Source of the DNA: Clostridium tagluense
GTDB lineage: Bacteria; Bacillota; Clostridia; Clostridiales; Clostridiaceae
NCBI RefSeq assembly: GCF_003865095.1
Contig: NZ_BHYK01000005.1
Coordinates: forward strand, 124,001-188,000
Reading direction: 5' to 3'
Length of the DNA stretch: 64,000 bases
Shown: one piece after another, positions 54,262-62,402 of the stretch
How positions within the stretch are numbered: position 1 is the first letter of the stretch
How the letters are laid out: each line of letters starts with the position of its first letter
Program-made: the position numbers and the translations under genes
The notes under the pieces: generated by a model
Databases searched by the model: none
What the model was told of the DNA's origin: nothing
What the model saw: the letters and a program-made list of their open reading frames with translations, nothing else

Positions 54262-55053
54262 ATGAATTTTAAAAAAGAAGACTTCTTAAAGAAAACTCAT
54301 ATTACAGAAAATGATATTATTAAAAATGAAATAGATTGGGCGGTATTAAATGAAATATACACTGACTTTGATAGCTATAGGAGTAGTTATGAGAGTCAGG
54401 CTGGATTTATTGCAGATACTTTAAGAACACATAAAAAAATACATTCAGTAAAGTCTAGAGTTAAAGAATCGGATAGGTTAATAGAGAAGATAATTAGAAA
54501 GACGCCAGGGCGAAAAGAAAAATATGGCGCAGAATTTCAATTTTCCATGGAAAACTATAAAGAAGAAATAAATGATTTAATAGGGGTTAGGGCAATACAT
54601 ATTTTTAAAGAAGATTGGGAAGATATACACAATTTTATTTATAGTACTTGGAAAGTAATTGAAATAACTGCCAATGTTCGTGAAGGTGATGATACTAAAA
54701 GGTTTGATGAATTAAATATTCAAATTCATTCTAGAAAATCAGGCTACCGTTCTGTTCACTATTTGATAGAATTTTTTCCAACCAGCCAAAAGGTTATAGC
54801 AGAGATTCAGGTGAGAACAATATTTGAAGAAGGCTATGGCGAAATCGACCATCAGTTAAGATATTCACATAAGGAAATTCCAGAAGTGCTAGCACTTAAT
54901 CTACTATTATTTAATCGTATAGCAGGTAGTTCCGATGAAATGGCTTCTCTAATAAATCTACTAAATAAAAATTGGACTGAAATGGAAGCAAAATACGAAA
55001 AGATAATAGCGCTAAAGGATAAAGAAATAAATGAACTCAAAGGAGAAAAATAA
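54262..55053 (+). CDS. RelA/SpoT-domain small alarmone synthetase-like protein
   Basis: The 263-residue protein has one RelA_SpoT nucleotidyltransferase domain: KSRVKESDRLIEKIIRK, DLIGVRAIHIF, the ATP and GTP-binding HSRKSGYRSVHYLIEF and VIAEIQVRTIFEEGYGEIDHQLRY. It lacks the HD hydrolase and the TGS/ACT regulatory domains, so it can make but not degrade (p)ppGpp. A C-terminal coiled coil (MEAKYEKIIALKDKEINEL) may drive oligomerisation. The gene is followed after 20 bases by a DUF4153 membrane protein, so a link between alarmone and membrane is possible. AGGGGG precedes the ATG. Confidence 0.9.
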   Translation: MNFKKEDFLKKTHITENDIIKNEIDWAVLNEIYTDFDSYRSSYESQAGFIADTLRTHKKIHSVKSRVKESDRLIEKIIRKTPGRKEKYGAEFQFSMENYKEEINDLIGVRAIHIFKEDWEDIHNFIYSTWKVIEITANVREGDDTKRFDELNIQIHSRKSGYRSVHYLIEFFPTSQKVIAEIQVRTIFEEGYGEIDHQLRYSHKEIPEVLALNLLLFNRIAGSSDEMASLINLLNKNWTEMEAKYEKIIALKDKEINELKGEK

Positions 55054-55073
55054 AATAATGAAGGAGGAATGTA

Positions 55074-56828
55074 ATGAAAAAAATATTTAATGCAATATTG
55101 AAAGGCATTGTGAGCAGTATTAATAGATTCCCACAAACTATTGGTATATCAACGGCGTGTGTTATACTTCTTATTTATATATCAGAAGTAATAGCAGGAA
55201 CAAGTGGTGATTTTATAGAAACCCTCCGTAGGATAACTATGATTGTTGCTCTTGGGATTCCGCTTTCATTATGTATTAACCTTTTTTTTGAAGGTTTAGA
55301 AACCTACAAGAAGGTATCGCTGTACGCTTCTTATTTAGGAGGTACTGTTTTACTAATCTTTTATTATTACTTCTTCCTAAAGGATATAGGGATGCTTGAC
55401 ATGGTTTCAATGTCAAGATATATTGCCTTTAGCCTTATTCTATATTTAATTTTTCTTTTCATATCATATTTACCAAATCGAGAGAACTTTGAGATTTTTG
55501 CTGTAAGAGTTTTTACTAGATTTTTCACTACAGTTTTATACTCCCTAGTTTTATATCTTGGACTTGCGGCCATTCTTTTTACAATTGATAGACTTTTAGG
55601 AATTAATATTAAAGGTGAGCTTTACTATTACGCTTTTCTTATTGTCACTGGTATATTCGCGCCAGCATTTTTTCTTGCAGGTCTTCCTACAAAAAATGAA
55701 ATATTATCTTTAAAGGATTATTCGCGGCTTTTAAATGTACTTGTGCTATACATCATAATGCCACTTATTTCAATATATACAATAATACTATATATCTATT
55801 TCGGGAAAATAATTATTACAAGGCAATGGCCAGAGGGGCTTGTATCTCATTTGGTGCTTTGGTATTCTGTGATAAGTTCAGCGGTGCTATTTTTTATAAC
55901 ACCCTTACTTCATGAAAAGACCTGGCCAAAAAGATATATGAAGTATTTTCCAAAGGCAATCTTTCCGTTAATAGTCATGATGTTCATCTCTATAGGAATA
56001 AGAATTAATGCATATGGGGTAACTGAAAATAGATACTTTGTTGTAGCGCTTGGTATATGGGCATTTTTAGTTATGATTTACTTTGCAACTACAAAAAAAC
56101 CAAGAAATATAATGCTTCCACTATCACTTGCAGTAATAACATTTATATCTGTATTTGGGCCTTTTAGTAGCTATTCAGTTTCAAAATACAGTCAAAATAA
56201 GAGGTTAGCTAAGATATTCATTGCAAACAATATGATTAAAGATAGCAATGTAATTAAAGCAAGTGCTGTGGTTTCTTCTGAGGATTCAAGACAAATATCT
56301 AGTATTCTTAATTACTTTGATAGAAATCACAGTCTAAAAGATATTAAGGGATTGCCACTAGACTTTAAAATATCTAATATGGAAAGGATAATGGGCGTAA
56401 AATACACTGATGAATATAATACAGGTAATAATGGATATTTTTATTTTAATTCTACAGGTGCACTAAAACCAATTGATATAAAAGGATATGACTATTTGTT
56501 TGATTCAAGAAATTCTAGGCAACAGAGCGCAAGTAGCTCAGACTTTAGCATATATTTTGATTATGAATCAAGCATTTTAAAGATAGCTCAAGATGGAAAA
56601 GATATTTATGAAAAAGATTTAATGGATTTTGCCACTAAGCTTATAGATAAATATGGAATTAACCCGAAAAATCAAGCTACAGCTCAAGAGGAAATGCTCT
56701 TTGAAGATGAAAATAGCAAAGTGAAAATTAAGATTCAATTCTCTAATCTATCAGGAAATAAGAATACTTCAAGTGGTAAAATAGAATCAAAGAATTTTGA
56801 ATTTTATGTTCTTGTGAAATTAAAATAA
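55074..56828 (+). CDS. DUF4153-family integral membrane protein
   Basis: The 584-residue protein has about ten to twelve hydrophobic helices in its first 375 residues (for example ISTACVILLIYISEVI, LILYLIFLFISYL, VLVLYIIMPLISIYTIILYIYFG) and a soluble C-terminal domain of about 200 residues (from SQNKRLAKIFIANN) with beta-rich character. This is the DUF4153 layout; function is unknown. AAGGAGG precedes the ATG. It is the second gene of a unit with the alarmone synthetase. Confidence 0.88.
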   Translation: MKKIFNAILKGIVSSINRFPQTIGISTACVILLIYISEVIAGTSGDFIETLRRITMIVALGIPLSLCINLFFEGLETYKKVSLYASYLGGTVLLIFYYYFFLKDIGMLDMVSMSRYIAFSLILYLIFLFISYLPNRENFEIFAVRVFTRFFTTVLYSLVLYLGLAAILFTIDRLLGINIKGELYYYAFLIVTGIFAPAFFLAGLPTKNEILSLKDYSRLLNVLVLYIIMPLISIYTIILYIYFGKIIITRQWPEGLVSHLVLWYSVISSAVLFFITPLLHEKTWPKRYMKYFPKAIFPLIVMMFISIGIRINAYGVTENRYFVVALGIWAFLVMIYFATTKKPRNIMLPLSLAVITFISVFGPFSSYSVSKYSQNKRLAKIFIANNMIKDSNVIKASAVVSSEDSRQISSILNYFDRNHSLKDIKGLPLDFKISNMERIMGVKYTDEYNTGNNGYFYFNSTGALKPIDIKGYDYLFDSRNSRQQSASSSDFSIYFDYESSILKIAQDGKDIYEKDLMDFATKLIDKYGINPKNQATAQEEMLFEDENSKVKIKIQFSNLSGNKNTSSGKIESKNFEFYVLVKLK

Positions 56829-56836
56829 ATAGTTGG

Positions 56837-56866
56837 GTGTGGGGTTATCCTACACTTTTCTTTTGT
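56837..56866 (+). terminator. Terminator after the DUF4153 gene
   Basis: GTGTGGG pairs with CCTACAC (one G-T pair) around GTTAT, followed by TTTTCTTTT. Confidence 0.75.
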
Positions 56867-56868
56867 TG

Positions 56869-56897
56869 TTGACTGAATTTGTAATAATTGTTATTAT
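56869..56897 (+). promoter_or_regulatory. Strong vegetative-type promoter
   Basis: TTGACT (56869-56874) and TATTAT (56892-56897) are 17 bases apart. The next start with a good ribosome binding site is the short frame at 56934. Confidence 0.72.
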
Positions 56898-56933
56898 ATT
56901 ATTGTGTTGATATTTAAAAGTAGGGGGGATACT

Positions 56934-56990
56934 ATGATCTGGGTTAAATATACCTTTCTAAAAAAGCTTCATGCAAAGTCTGTGATATAA
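56934..56990 (+). CDS. Possible 18-residue peptide gene
   Basis: An ATG at 56934 follows GTAGGGGGGATACT and opens 18 codons, MIWVKYTFLKKLHAKSVI, behind a near-consensus promoter. AGCTTCATGCAA in its 3' part pairs with TTGCATGGAGCT (57004-57016), with one mismatch, so the peptide end and the following bases form a long stem. It could be a leader peptide, a toxin-like peptide or the start of a decayed gene. The CD3324-type gene begins 133 bases later. Confidence 0.45.
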   Translation: MIWVKYTFLKKLHAKSVI

Positions 56991-57123
56991 ACAAGGGCGT
57001 TTTATTGCATGGAGCTAAAAAAATAATCGCCAGTATTCATTATAACTTTTTATAGCGAAAACTGTTTATAATGTAGACTTTGCTACCTTAAAATTAAAAA
57101 CTATTTTAAGGAGCGGAGCTTAA

Positions 57124-57390
57124 ATGAGTTATATAAAAGCTAATGTTGTTTTTCCAGAAGAATTATTAAAAGAAATACAGAAATATGTACAAGGGGAAAT
57201 GGTTTATATTCCAAATTCAAATGGAATCCGAAAAGAATGGGGAGAAAGTTCAGGTAATAGGGCTTATCTCACTGGTCGTAATACTGAGATTCGTAAAAAA
57301 TTTGTGGAGGGATTATCCATTGATAAGCTTTCCAGCACCTTCTGTCTTTCTATTGATAGCATTAAAAAAATTGTTTATTGTAATAAATAG
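57124..57390 (+). CDS. CD3324-family small helix-turn-helix protein
   Basis: The 88-residue protein starts MSYIKANVVFPEELLKEIQKY, with VYIPNSNGIRKEWGES and a C-terminal helix-turn-helix (KFVEGLSIDKLSSTFCLSIDSIKKIVYC). It matches the CD3324-like family, a set of small putative DNA-binding proteins with Mor-like folds found in Clostridia; their targets are unknown. GGAGCGGAGC precedes the ATG. A long hairpin begins at the stop codon. Confidence 0.82.
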   Translation: MSYIKANVVFPEELLKEIQKYVQGEMVYIPNSNGIRKEWGESSGNRAYLTGRNTEIRKKFVEGLSIDKLSSTFCLSIDSIKKIVYCNK

Positions 57391-57440
57391 TTTGCACAAA
57401 AGCTGGTTGGAATTCATTCCAACCAGCTTTTTGTGCAAAG
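57391..57440. terminator. Long hairpin terminator after the CD3324-family gene
   Basis: TTTGCACAAAAGCTGGTTGG with AAT pairs with ATTCCAACCAGCTTTTTGTG with CAAA, a 23-bp stem with one bulged T. The T-run lies inside the descending arm. Confidence 0.82.
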
Positions 57441-57563
57441 AATGTTTAATAATTATCTTTTACATATCATCAGCATGCTATTGTTGCTACAATTATCCAT
57501 AAGAGCTATGCAAAGGAAGCTGAAAATAAAAATAAGCAATTAAATACATTGGGGGAATTAATT

Positions 57564-58736
57564 ATGGAAAGATATAAAAATATAAATTCAATTAATGAAG
57601 TAAATAAAGTTCTTAAGAATCTTCAAGAATTGTATACAAAGAAAGATGAGAGTAAGATTGATGATTTTGTAAAGAAAGGATTTTCTTTGCAGGATGGGTT
57701 TGCTACACTTGGAAGCGGTATAAATCAGTGGTGCTCTAATAGTAATGATATAAAGGAACTTATTAAATTTCATTTTAGTAATGAAAATAACTATTGGAGA
57801 GAAATAGATTTTAAATTTGGACAAGCTAAGATTTTTGCAAATGAAAATGTAGCTTGGGTTGTTTCTATTGGAAATATTAGAAATATATTATCTGAAGATG
57901 GACAAATAGAAGAGACAATTAATAAAGTAAAAGATATTTTAAAAGGAGAAGAAAGGTCAAAAGAAAACGTACTGGATGCAGCACGGAAGATTGCTAGATC
58001 ACTCAGGGAAATAGATAGGGGTGAAAATTATGTATGGCCCTTTAGATTTACTTGTGTACTTATAAAGGAAAATGATACTTGGAAATTCCATCAAATGCAG
58101 TTTTCTCTTGATTCAGAATCATTTTCTTATAGATTTACTGATGATAACTATGATAAGAGTGTATTTGAAATGCCTAAAGCCAATTCAAATGTAGAAATTG
58201 AAGAAGTTAGAAAAGTACTTCAGGTATTCCAAGATGGATATACAAAAAGAGATTTAAATTATGTTGATGAATATATGAAGAAAGTTTTTCTACTCCAGGA
58301 GGATTTAGTAGTAATAGGAACAGATGCAGAGGAGCTTTGTTTAGGAATTGATTCAACTCGAGGAATAATTGCATCAGATTGGAAATACTGGGGCGATTTT
58401 AAGATGAACGTTGAGGATGCTATAATATGTGTTAATGGAGAGGTTGCTTATTTTACAACAAAGGCAATTTTAACTAGAATTATATCTAATAAAGAAATAC
58501 TCGAATGGATTAGTAGTTCAGCTAAAGATTCATTTGAATCTGAGGGAATACCAAAACATAAGCTAATGGAAGCTCTTTGGGATATGTTGGATTTACTATA
58601 TGAAAATCAGAAAGGTGAAAAGTTTATTACACCAATGAGATTTTCTGGGGTTTTAGTAAAAGAAGATGGAAGATGGCTTATTAAACATGCACAATACTCA
58701 GATTATACTGATGGAATGCCAGGAGTGAGAATCTAA
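57564..58736 (+). CDS. Tandem SnoaL-like (NTF2-fold) protein
   Basis: The 390-residue protein is an internal duplication: residues 1-205 and 206-390 align (VNKVLKNLQELYTKKDESKIDDFV with VRKVLQVFQDGYTKRDLNYVDEYM; WREIDFKFGQAKIFANENVAWV with WGDFKMNVEDAIICVNGEVAYF; FRFTCVLIKENDTWKFHQMQFS with MRFSGVLVKEDGRWLIKHAQYS, each pair at equivalent places). Each half looks like a SnoaL_3/NTF2-like domain, a fold used for small ligands or as an accessory module. No catalytic function can be assigned. The ATG at 57564 follows GGGGGAATT. It is monocistronic with a terminator. Confidence 0.82.
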   Translation: MERYKNINSINEVNKVLKNLQELYTKKDESKIDDFVKKGFSLQDGFATLGSGINQWCSNSNDIKELIKFHFSNENNYWREIDFKFGQAKIFANENVAWVVSIGNIRNILSEDGQIEETINKVKDILKGEERSKENVLDAARKIARSLREIDRGENYVWPFRFTCVLIKENDTWKFHQMQFSLDSESFSYRFTDDNYDKSVFEMPKANSNVEIEEVRKVLQVFQDGYTKRDLNYVDEYMKKVFLLQEDLVVIGTDAEELCLGIDSTRGIIASDWKYWGDFKMNVEDAIICVNGEVAYFTTKAILTRIISNKEILEWISSSAKDSFESEGIPKHKLMEALWDMLDLLYENQKGEKFITPMRFSGVLVKEDGRWLIKHAQYSDYTDGMPGVRI

Positions 58737-58763
58737 AAGTAATAAAGAAGATATAGTATTTTG

Positions 58764-58798
58764 CCACGTTGAAGTAATATTCAAGGTGGTTTTTTTTG
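58764..58798 (+). terminator. Terminator after the tandem SnoaL-like gene
   Basis: CCACGTTGAA pairs with TTCAAGGTGG (one G-G mismatch), followed by eight T. Confidence 0.85.
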
Positions 58799-58936
58799 TG
58801 TGTGCCTAAAATATGGAATTTTGCAGTGCTGTAGTCTATATATTAAAAAATATTAATTTTATTAAAACAAATTTTGTGTTAAAATATGCATACTAATAAT
58901 TGAACAATATTATAAATTATTAAAGGGGGTTTTTGT

Positions 58937-59428
58937 ATGAAGTTTTACATTCGAGAAAAAATATTTTCAATAGGTGACAAATTTAGCATTCAGGATGCTT
59001 CAGGTAATGATGTGTTCAATGTAGAAGGAAAGGTTTTTTCCATAGGAAATAAGCTGAAAATTTACGATGTGGATAATAACGAGATTGTATATATTGAGCA
59101 AAAGTTATTTAAATTACTTCCTGAATACAATATATACTTAAATGGAAACTATGCTGCAAGAGTGAAAAAAGAATTTACTTTCTTTAGCAATAGGTTTGAT
59201 ATAGATAGCAATATGGGGAACTATGAAATTGAAGGGGATTTTCTTGCTCATGATTTTTCCATTACAAAGAATAGTAGCACGGTTGCGCAAGTAAACAAAA
59301 AATGGTTATCTTGGGGAGATACTTATGAGATTGATATCAATGAACAGGAAAATTATGCATTTATATTAGCAATGGTAATTGTAGTAGATCAAGTATTACA
59401 TGATAACAAAAAAAATAATAATGGATAA
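58937..59428 (+). CDS. LURP-one-related (tubby-like fold) protein
   Basis: The 163-residue protein begins MKFYIREKIFSIGDKFSIQD and repeats a beta-strand pattern (VEGKVFSIGNKLKIYD; VKKEFTFFSNRFDI; FSITKNSSTVAQVNKKWLSWGDTYEIDI), which is the LURP-one-related/YxjI family with a tubby C-terminal-like beta barrel. Function in bacteria is unknown; a membrane-lipid or phosphoinositide-like binding role is only by analogy. The last helix (FILAMVIVVDQVLH) is hydrophobic. AAAGGGGG precedes the ATG. Confidence 0.87.
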   Translation: MKFYIREKIFSIGDKFSIQDASGNDVFNVEGKVFSIGNKLKIYDVDNNEIVYIEQKLFKLLPEYNIYLNGNYAARVKKEFTFFSNRFDIDSNMGNYEIEGDFLAHDFSITKNSSTVAQVNKKWLSWGDTYEIDINEQENYAFILAMVIVVDQVLHDNKKNNNG

Positions 59429-59546
59429 TTACTACTAAAATACTGGATTTTCTAATAAAATTTTATTAATTTAAGTAGAAATGATTTATTCATGCTCTTT
59501 AAGATGTTATAATGTATTTGATAAATAAGAGATTAGAGGTGCAGAT

Positions 59547-59780
59547 ATGACTAATGATGAGATATATAAACGTATAATGATTATGGCTAGTGTTAAAGCT
59601 GCAAAAAGCTTTGTTAAAACTTGTGAGATAAGTAAGGGCGACTTAAGTAAGCTTTGCAAGAGATATAACATATTTGTAGAAGGTAAAGCTACTAAGGAAG
59701 ACATAATTGATAGATTTGTAAATGAAACACTTGGCATAAAATTAAGAAATAAGGTAATCAACAAATACAATATTAGATAA
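59547..59780 (+). CDS. Small helical protein, SAP-like, unknown function
   Basis: The 77-residue protein has a helix (DEIYKRIMIMASVKAAKSF) and a C-terminal segment (LSKLCKRYNIFVEGKATKEDII, then RFVNETLG) that resembles a SAP or Rho-N-like helix-extension-helix used for nucleic acid binding. This is a resemblance only. AGAGGTGC precedes the ATG. It is flanked by its own terminator. Confidence 0.7.
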   Translation: MTNDEIYKRIMIMASVKAAKSFVKTCEISKGDLSKLCKRYNIFVEGKATKEDIIDRFVNETLGIKLRNKVINKYNIR

Positions 59781-59808
59781 GAATTATTTATTTAATAATA
59801 ACAATTTA

Positions 59809-59857
59809 ATATAGGAAGGATGATATATTTTTATTGTATCATTCTTCCTATATTTTG
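59809..59857. terminator. Terminator after the small SAP-like gene
   Basis: ATATAGGAAG plus ATGATA pairs with TATCAT plus CTTCCTATAT, followed by TTTTGG; the loop is T-rich. Confidence 0.8.
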
Positions 59858-59962
59858 GTTGTAATGCTAAATAGAAAGTCATCAGCTATAATATCTAAAT
59901 GATAATATATAAAATGTATAAATAACTTTCTTTAATAAAATAATACCTAGGAGGTGAAAATA

Positions 59963-60973
59963 ATGAAGTTGTTTATACCAGATATTGCATATATAGACCC
60001 TAAAATTCTAAAATACCCCGCTGGAGAAAAAGTTATAGAATATTTAGAAAGCTTGAATATTCCCATAGTTAACTCTAAAAAAGTAGTAATTGATTGTGAA
60101 ACTCCTGAGGAAAATTATGCTATGGCTAAAAAGACTGTTCTTTTTACAACAAACGGCCAAAAGAAATTGGTAAGTTGCAGACCATCAGCAGACTATCAAT
60201 TTTCATTATCAAGTTCCTGCCCTGCCAATTGTGAATATTGTTATCTTCAGACAACTCAAGGTGAAAAACCTTTTATGAAAATTTTCTTAAATATGGATGA
60301 AATTTTGGAAGTTATTCAAAGCTATATAGATAAGAACATGCCCAATATTACTTCCTTTGAATGTGCAAGTATAACAGATCCCATTGCCCTTGAACACTTA
60401 AGTGGAAACTTAAAAAGATGCATAGAATATTTTGGAGAGAGTTCCAATGGAAGATTGAGATTAGTTACTAAATTTGATGATGTTGATCCATTTTTAAAGC
60501 TAAAACATAATAAGCACACAAAGTTTAGATTCACATTAAATTCCCGTTATGTAATAAATAACTTCGAACATAATACTTCCAGTTTTTATGAGAGAATAGA
60601 AGCAGTTAAAAAAATTGCTTGTGCCGGATATCCTATAGGATTCATAATAGCCCCAATTATGATATATGATAATTGGAAAGAAGAGTATAAGGAATTATTT
60701 GACACATTGAAAATAGCATTGCAGGGTTATAAGGGCGAAATAAGTTTTGAACTTATTCAACATAGATTTACTAAAGCAGCAAAGGAACTGATAGTTCAAA
60801 GATTTAAGAATACTGCGCTTAATCTAAATGAAGAAAATAGGCAATTAAAATGGGGGCCTTATGGAAAATTTAAGTATGTATATAAGAAACTAGATAGTGA
60901 GGATATGAATAATTATATATCAAAACTGATAAATAGTAATTTTAACAGGGCAATAATTGAATATTTTACTTAA
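59963..60973 (+). CDS. splB: Spore photoproduct lyase
   Basis: SplB is a radical-SAM enzyme that reverts the spore photoproduct 5-thyminyl-5,6-dihydrothymine during germination. The 336-residue protein shows LFIPDIAYIDPKILKYP at the start, the radical-SAM cluster motif SCPANCEYCYLQ (Cys-x3-Cys-x2-Cys, about residues 86-97), FECASITDPIALEHL with the conserved hydrogen-donor cysteine region (about 137) and FELIQHRFTKAAKELI. The ATG at 59963 is chosen since AGGAGGTG lies about eight bases upstream; the GTG at 59954 is part of that site. No splA is adjacent. It lies close to the DUF523-DUF1722 gene. Confidence 0.93.
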   Translation: MKLFIPDIAYIDPKILKYPAGEKVIEYLESLNIPIVNSKKVVIDCETPEENYAMAKKTVLFTTNGQKKLVSCRPSADYQFSLSSSCPANCEYCYLQTTQGEKPFMKIFLNMDEILEVIQSYIDKNMPNITSFECASITDPIALEHLSGNLKRCIEYFGESSNGRLRLVTKFDDVDPFLKLKHNKHTKFRFTLNSRYVINNFEHNTSSFYERIEAVKKIACAGYPIGFIIAPIMIYDNWKEEYKELFDTLKIALQGYKGEISFELIQHRFTKAAKELIVQRFKNTALNLNEENRQLKWGPYGKFKYVYKKLDSEDMNNYISKLINSNFNRAIIEYFT

Positions 60974-61170
60974 TACTCACTATCAAGAAAAAATAAATAT
61001 TGTTAATCCCTAGCAAATATGATAATATGTGAATAAGCTAAATTATTAGAAAATTATTAAAGGTATTTCTACAATTGGAATTGAAAAATAATATGGTAAT
61101 AAAAAATTTCTAGGGGAATAATAACTAATAATTGTTATTTACTCCATAGAAATAAGAAGGAGGAATATTT

Positions 61171-61329
61171 ATGGATAAATATGTTTGTACAGTATGCGGT
61201 TACATTTATGACCCAGCAGTAGGTGATGATGAAGGTGGAATTAAACCAGGGACTAAGTTTGAAGATATTCCTGAAGATTGGGTTTGTCCACTATGTGGAG
61301 TTAGTAAATCAGAGTTTGAAAAAGTATAA
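61171..61329 (+). CDS. Rubredoxin
   Basis: A 52-residue frame starting [20 protein letters not shown] and ending in [18 protein letters not shown] carries both Cys-x2-Cys-Gly knuckles that hold the single iron of rubredoxin, with the conserved aromatic residues (Tyr4, Tyr11, Tyr13, Trp38) in place. It is an electron carrier, in clostridia mostly for oxygen and superoxide detoxification. GAAGGAGG precedes the ATG. It is a single gene ending at a palindromic terminator. Confidence 0.97.
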   Translation: MDKYVCTVCGYIYDPAVGDDEGGIKPGTKFEDIPEDWVCPLCGVSKSEFEKV

Positions 61330-61343
61330 TAGAAAAAATATAA

Positions 61344-61380
61344 TAGCATAAAGATATATATCTTTATGCTAATTTATTTT
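61344..61380. terminator. Rubredoxin terminator
   Basis: TAGCATAAAGATAT and ATATCTTTATGCTA (61344-61371) form a perfect palindrome, followed by ATTTATTTTTTC. Confidence 0.88.
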
Positions 61381-61432
61381 TTCTATTATAGATATATCTA
61401 TTATTTTACTAATAATTGAAGAATATATGTAA

Positions 61433-62101
61433 CTAAAAGCGCAATTTCAAAGGTTCTATTGAAATTCCTCTTTGTACCACTTGTAAAAAATCCTCTCTAG
61501 AAATATAAACTGCGCCTAAGCTTTCCAAATGATTTGTATGAACTTGGCAGTCAATCACAATAAACCCCTTTGCCTCTAATACCTTGCTAAGCGTAATAAA
61601 TGCAGCCTTAGAGGCGTTATCCATAGTTGAAAACATAGATTCACCAAAAAAACATTTTCCAATACAAACACCATATAATCCGCCAACTAATTTATCCTCA
61701 TAAAAGGCTTCTACAGAATGTGCGAAGCCAAGTTCATGTAGCTTGCAGTAAGCCTCTATCATTTCATTTGTAATCCATGTACCTGTTTCTTTTCTCATAT
61801 TAGAACAATTGGATATAACATCTCTAAAACAAGTATCAAAGGAAACTCTATAGGTGTTATTTTTAAGTGTTTTTTTCATAGAATGAGAAATTCTAATATC
61901 TTTTGGATAAAGAATAAATCTTGGATCTGGTGACCACCAAAGTATGGGCTCCTCATCTGAAAACCATGGAAATATTCCATTAGAATAGGCAAGGAGTAAT
62001 CTTTCTGGGGATAGATCTCCTTCTAGAGCTAAAAGTCCATCTTCCTCTGCAAAAGATGGGTCTGGGAATGCTAAATCATTTGATAATCTGTAAATTGGCA
62101 T
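61433..62101 (-). CDS. aat: Leucyl/phenylalanyl-tRNA--protein transferase
   Basis: Aat adds Leu or Phe from aminoacyl-tRNA to N-terminal Lys or Arg, marking proteins for ClpAP/ClpS-type decay (N-end rule). The 222-residue protein has [37 protein letters not shown] split over residues 11-47, [58 protein letters not shown] and [21 protein letters not shown] precedes the ATG on the minus strand. The gene is common in Proteobacteria and less so in Firmicutes, where it occurs in some clostridia. No clpS is nearby. Confidence 0.94.
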   Translation of the reverse strand: MPIYRLSNDLAFPDPSFAEEDGLLALEGDLSPERLLLAYSNGIFPWFSDEEPILWWSPDPRFILYPKDIRISHSMKKTLKNNTYRVSFDTCFRDVISNCSNMRKETGTWITNEMIEAYCKLHELGFAHSVEAFYEDKLVGGLYGVCIGKCFFGESMFSTMDNASKAAFITLSKVLEAKGFIVIDCQVHTNHLESLGAVYISREDFLQVVQRGISIEPLKLRF

Positions 62102-62164
62102 TATATGCTCCTTTCATTGCATTTGAAAATCAATTAACAATCATAATAATATTAAATTTTACAG

Positions 62165-62284
62165 CATAAATTGCATTAAAGGAAGGTGATCTTATATTTT
62201 TCGAAGAAATATTGCAAGGGCAGTTTTCTTTTGTGGTTAATTTTTTATAGAAGTGGGGGACTTTCCTTCTGAAATGTCGTTAAA
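62165..62284 (-). mobile_element. Decayed copy of the mobile repeat (copy 3)
   Basis: On the minus strand TTTAAC (62284-62279) is followed by GACATTTCAGAAGGAAAGTC and CCACTTCTATAA, matching the left third of copy 1 with few changes. After about 50 bases the match fades; weak similarity to the right part (ATCACCTTCC, then TTTAATGCA) may continue to about 62165. It lies between aat and the DUF523 gene. Confidence 0.6.
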
Positions 62285-62402
62285 TAATACAGCATGGTGC
62301 ATAATAAAAAGAGGAGAATTAAAACCAATACTGAATAAGTTAAAATAGAATCATTAAATAGATTTTTTATTATAAATTTTAATTTTGAAAGGATGTTTAC
62401 AT

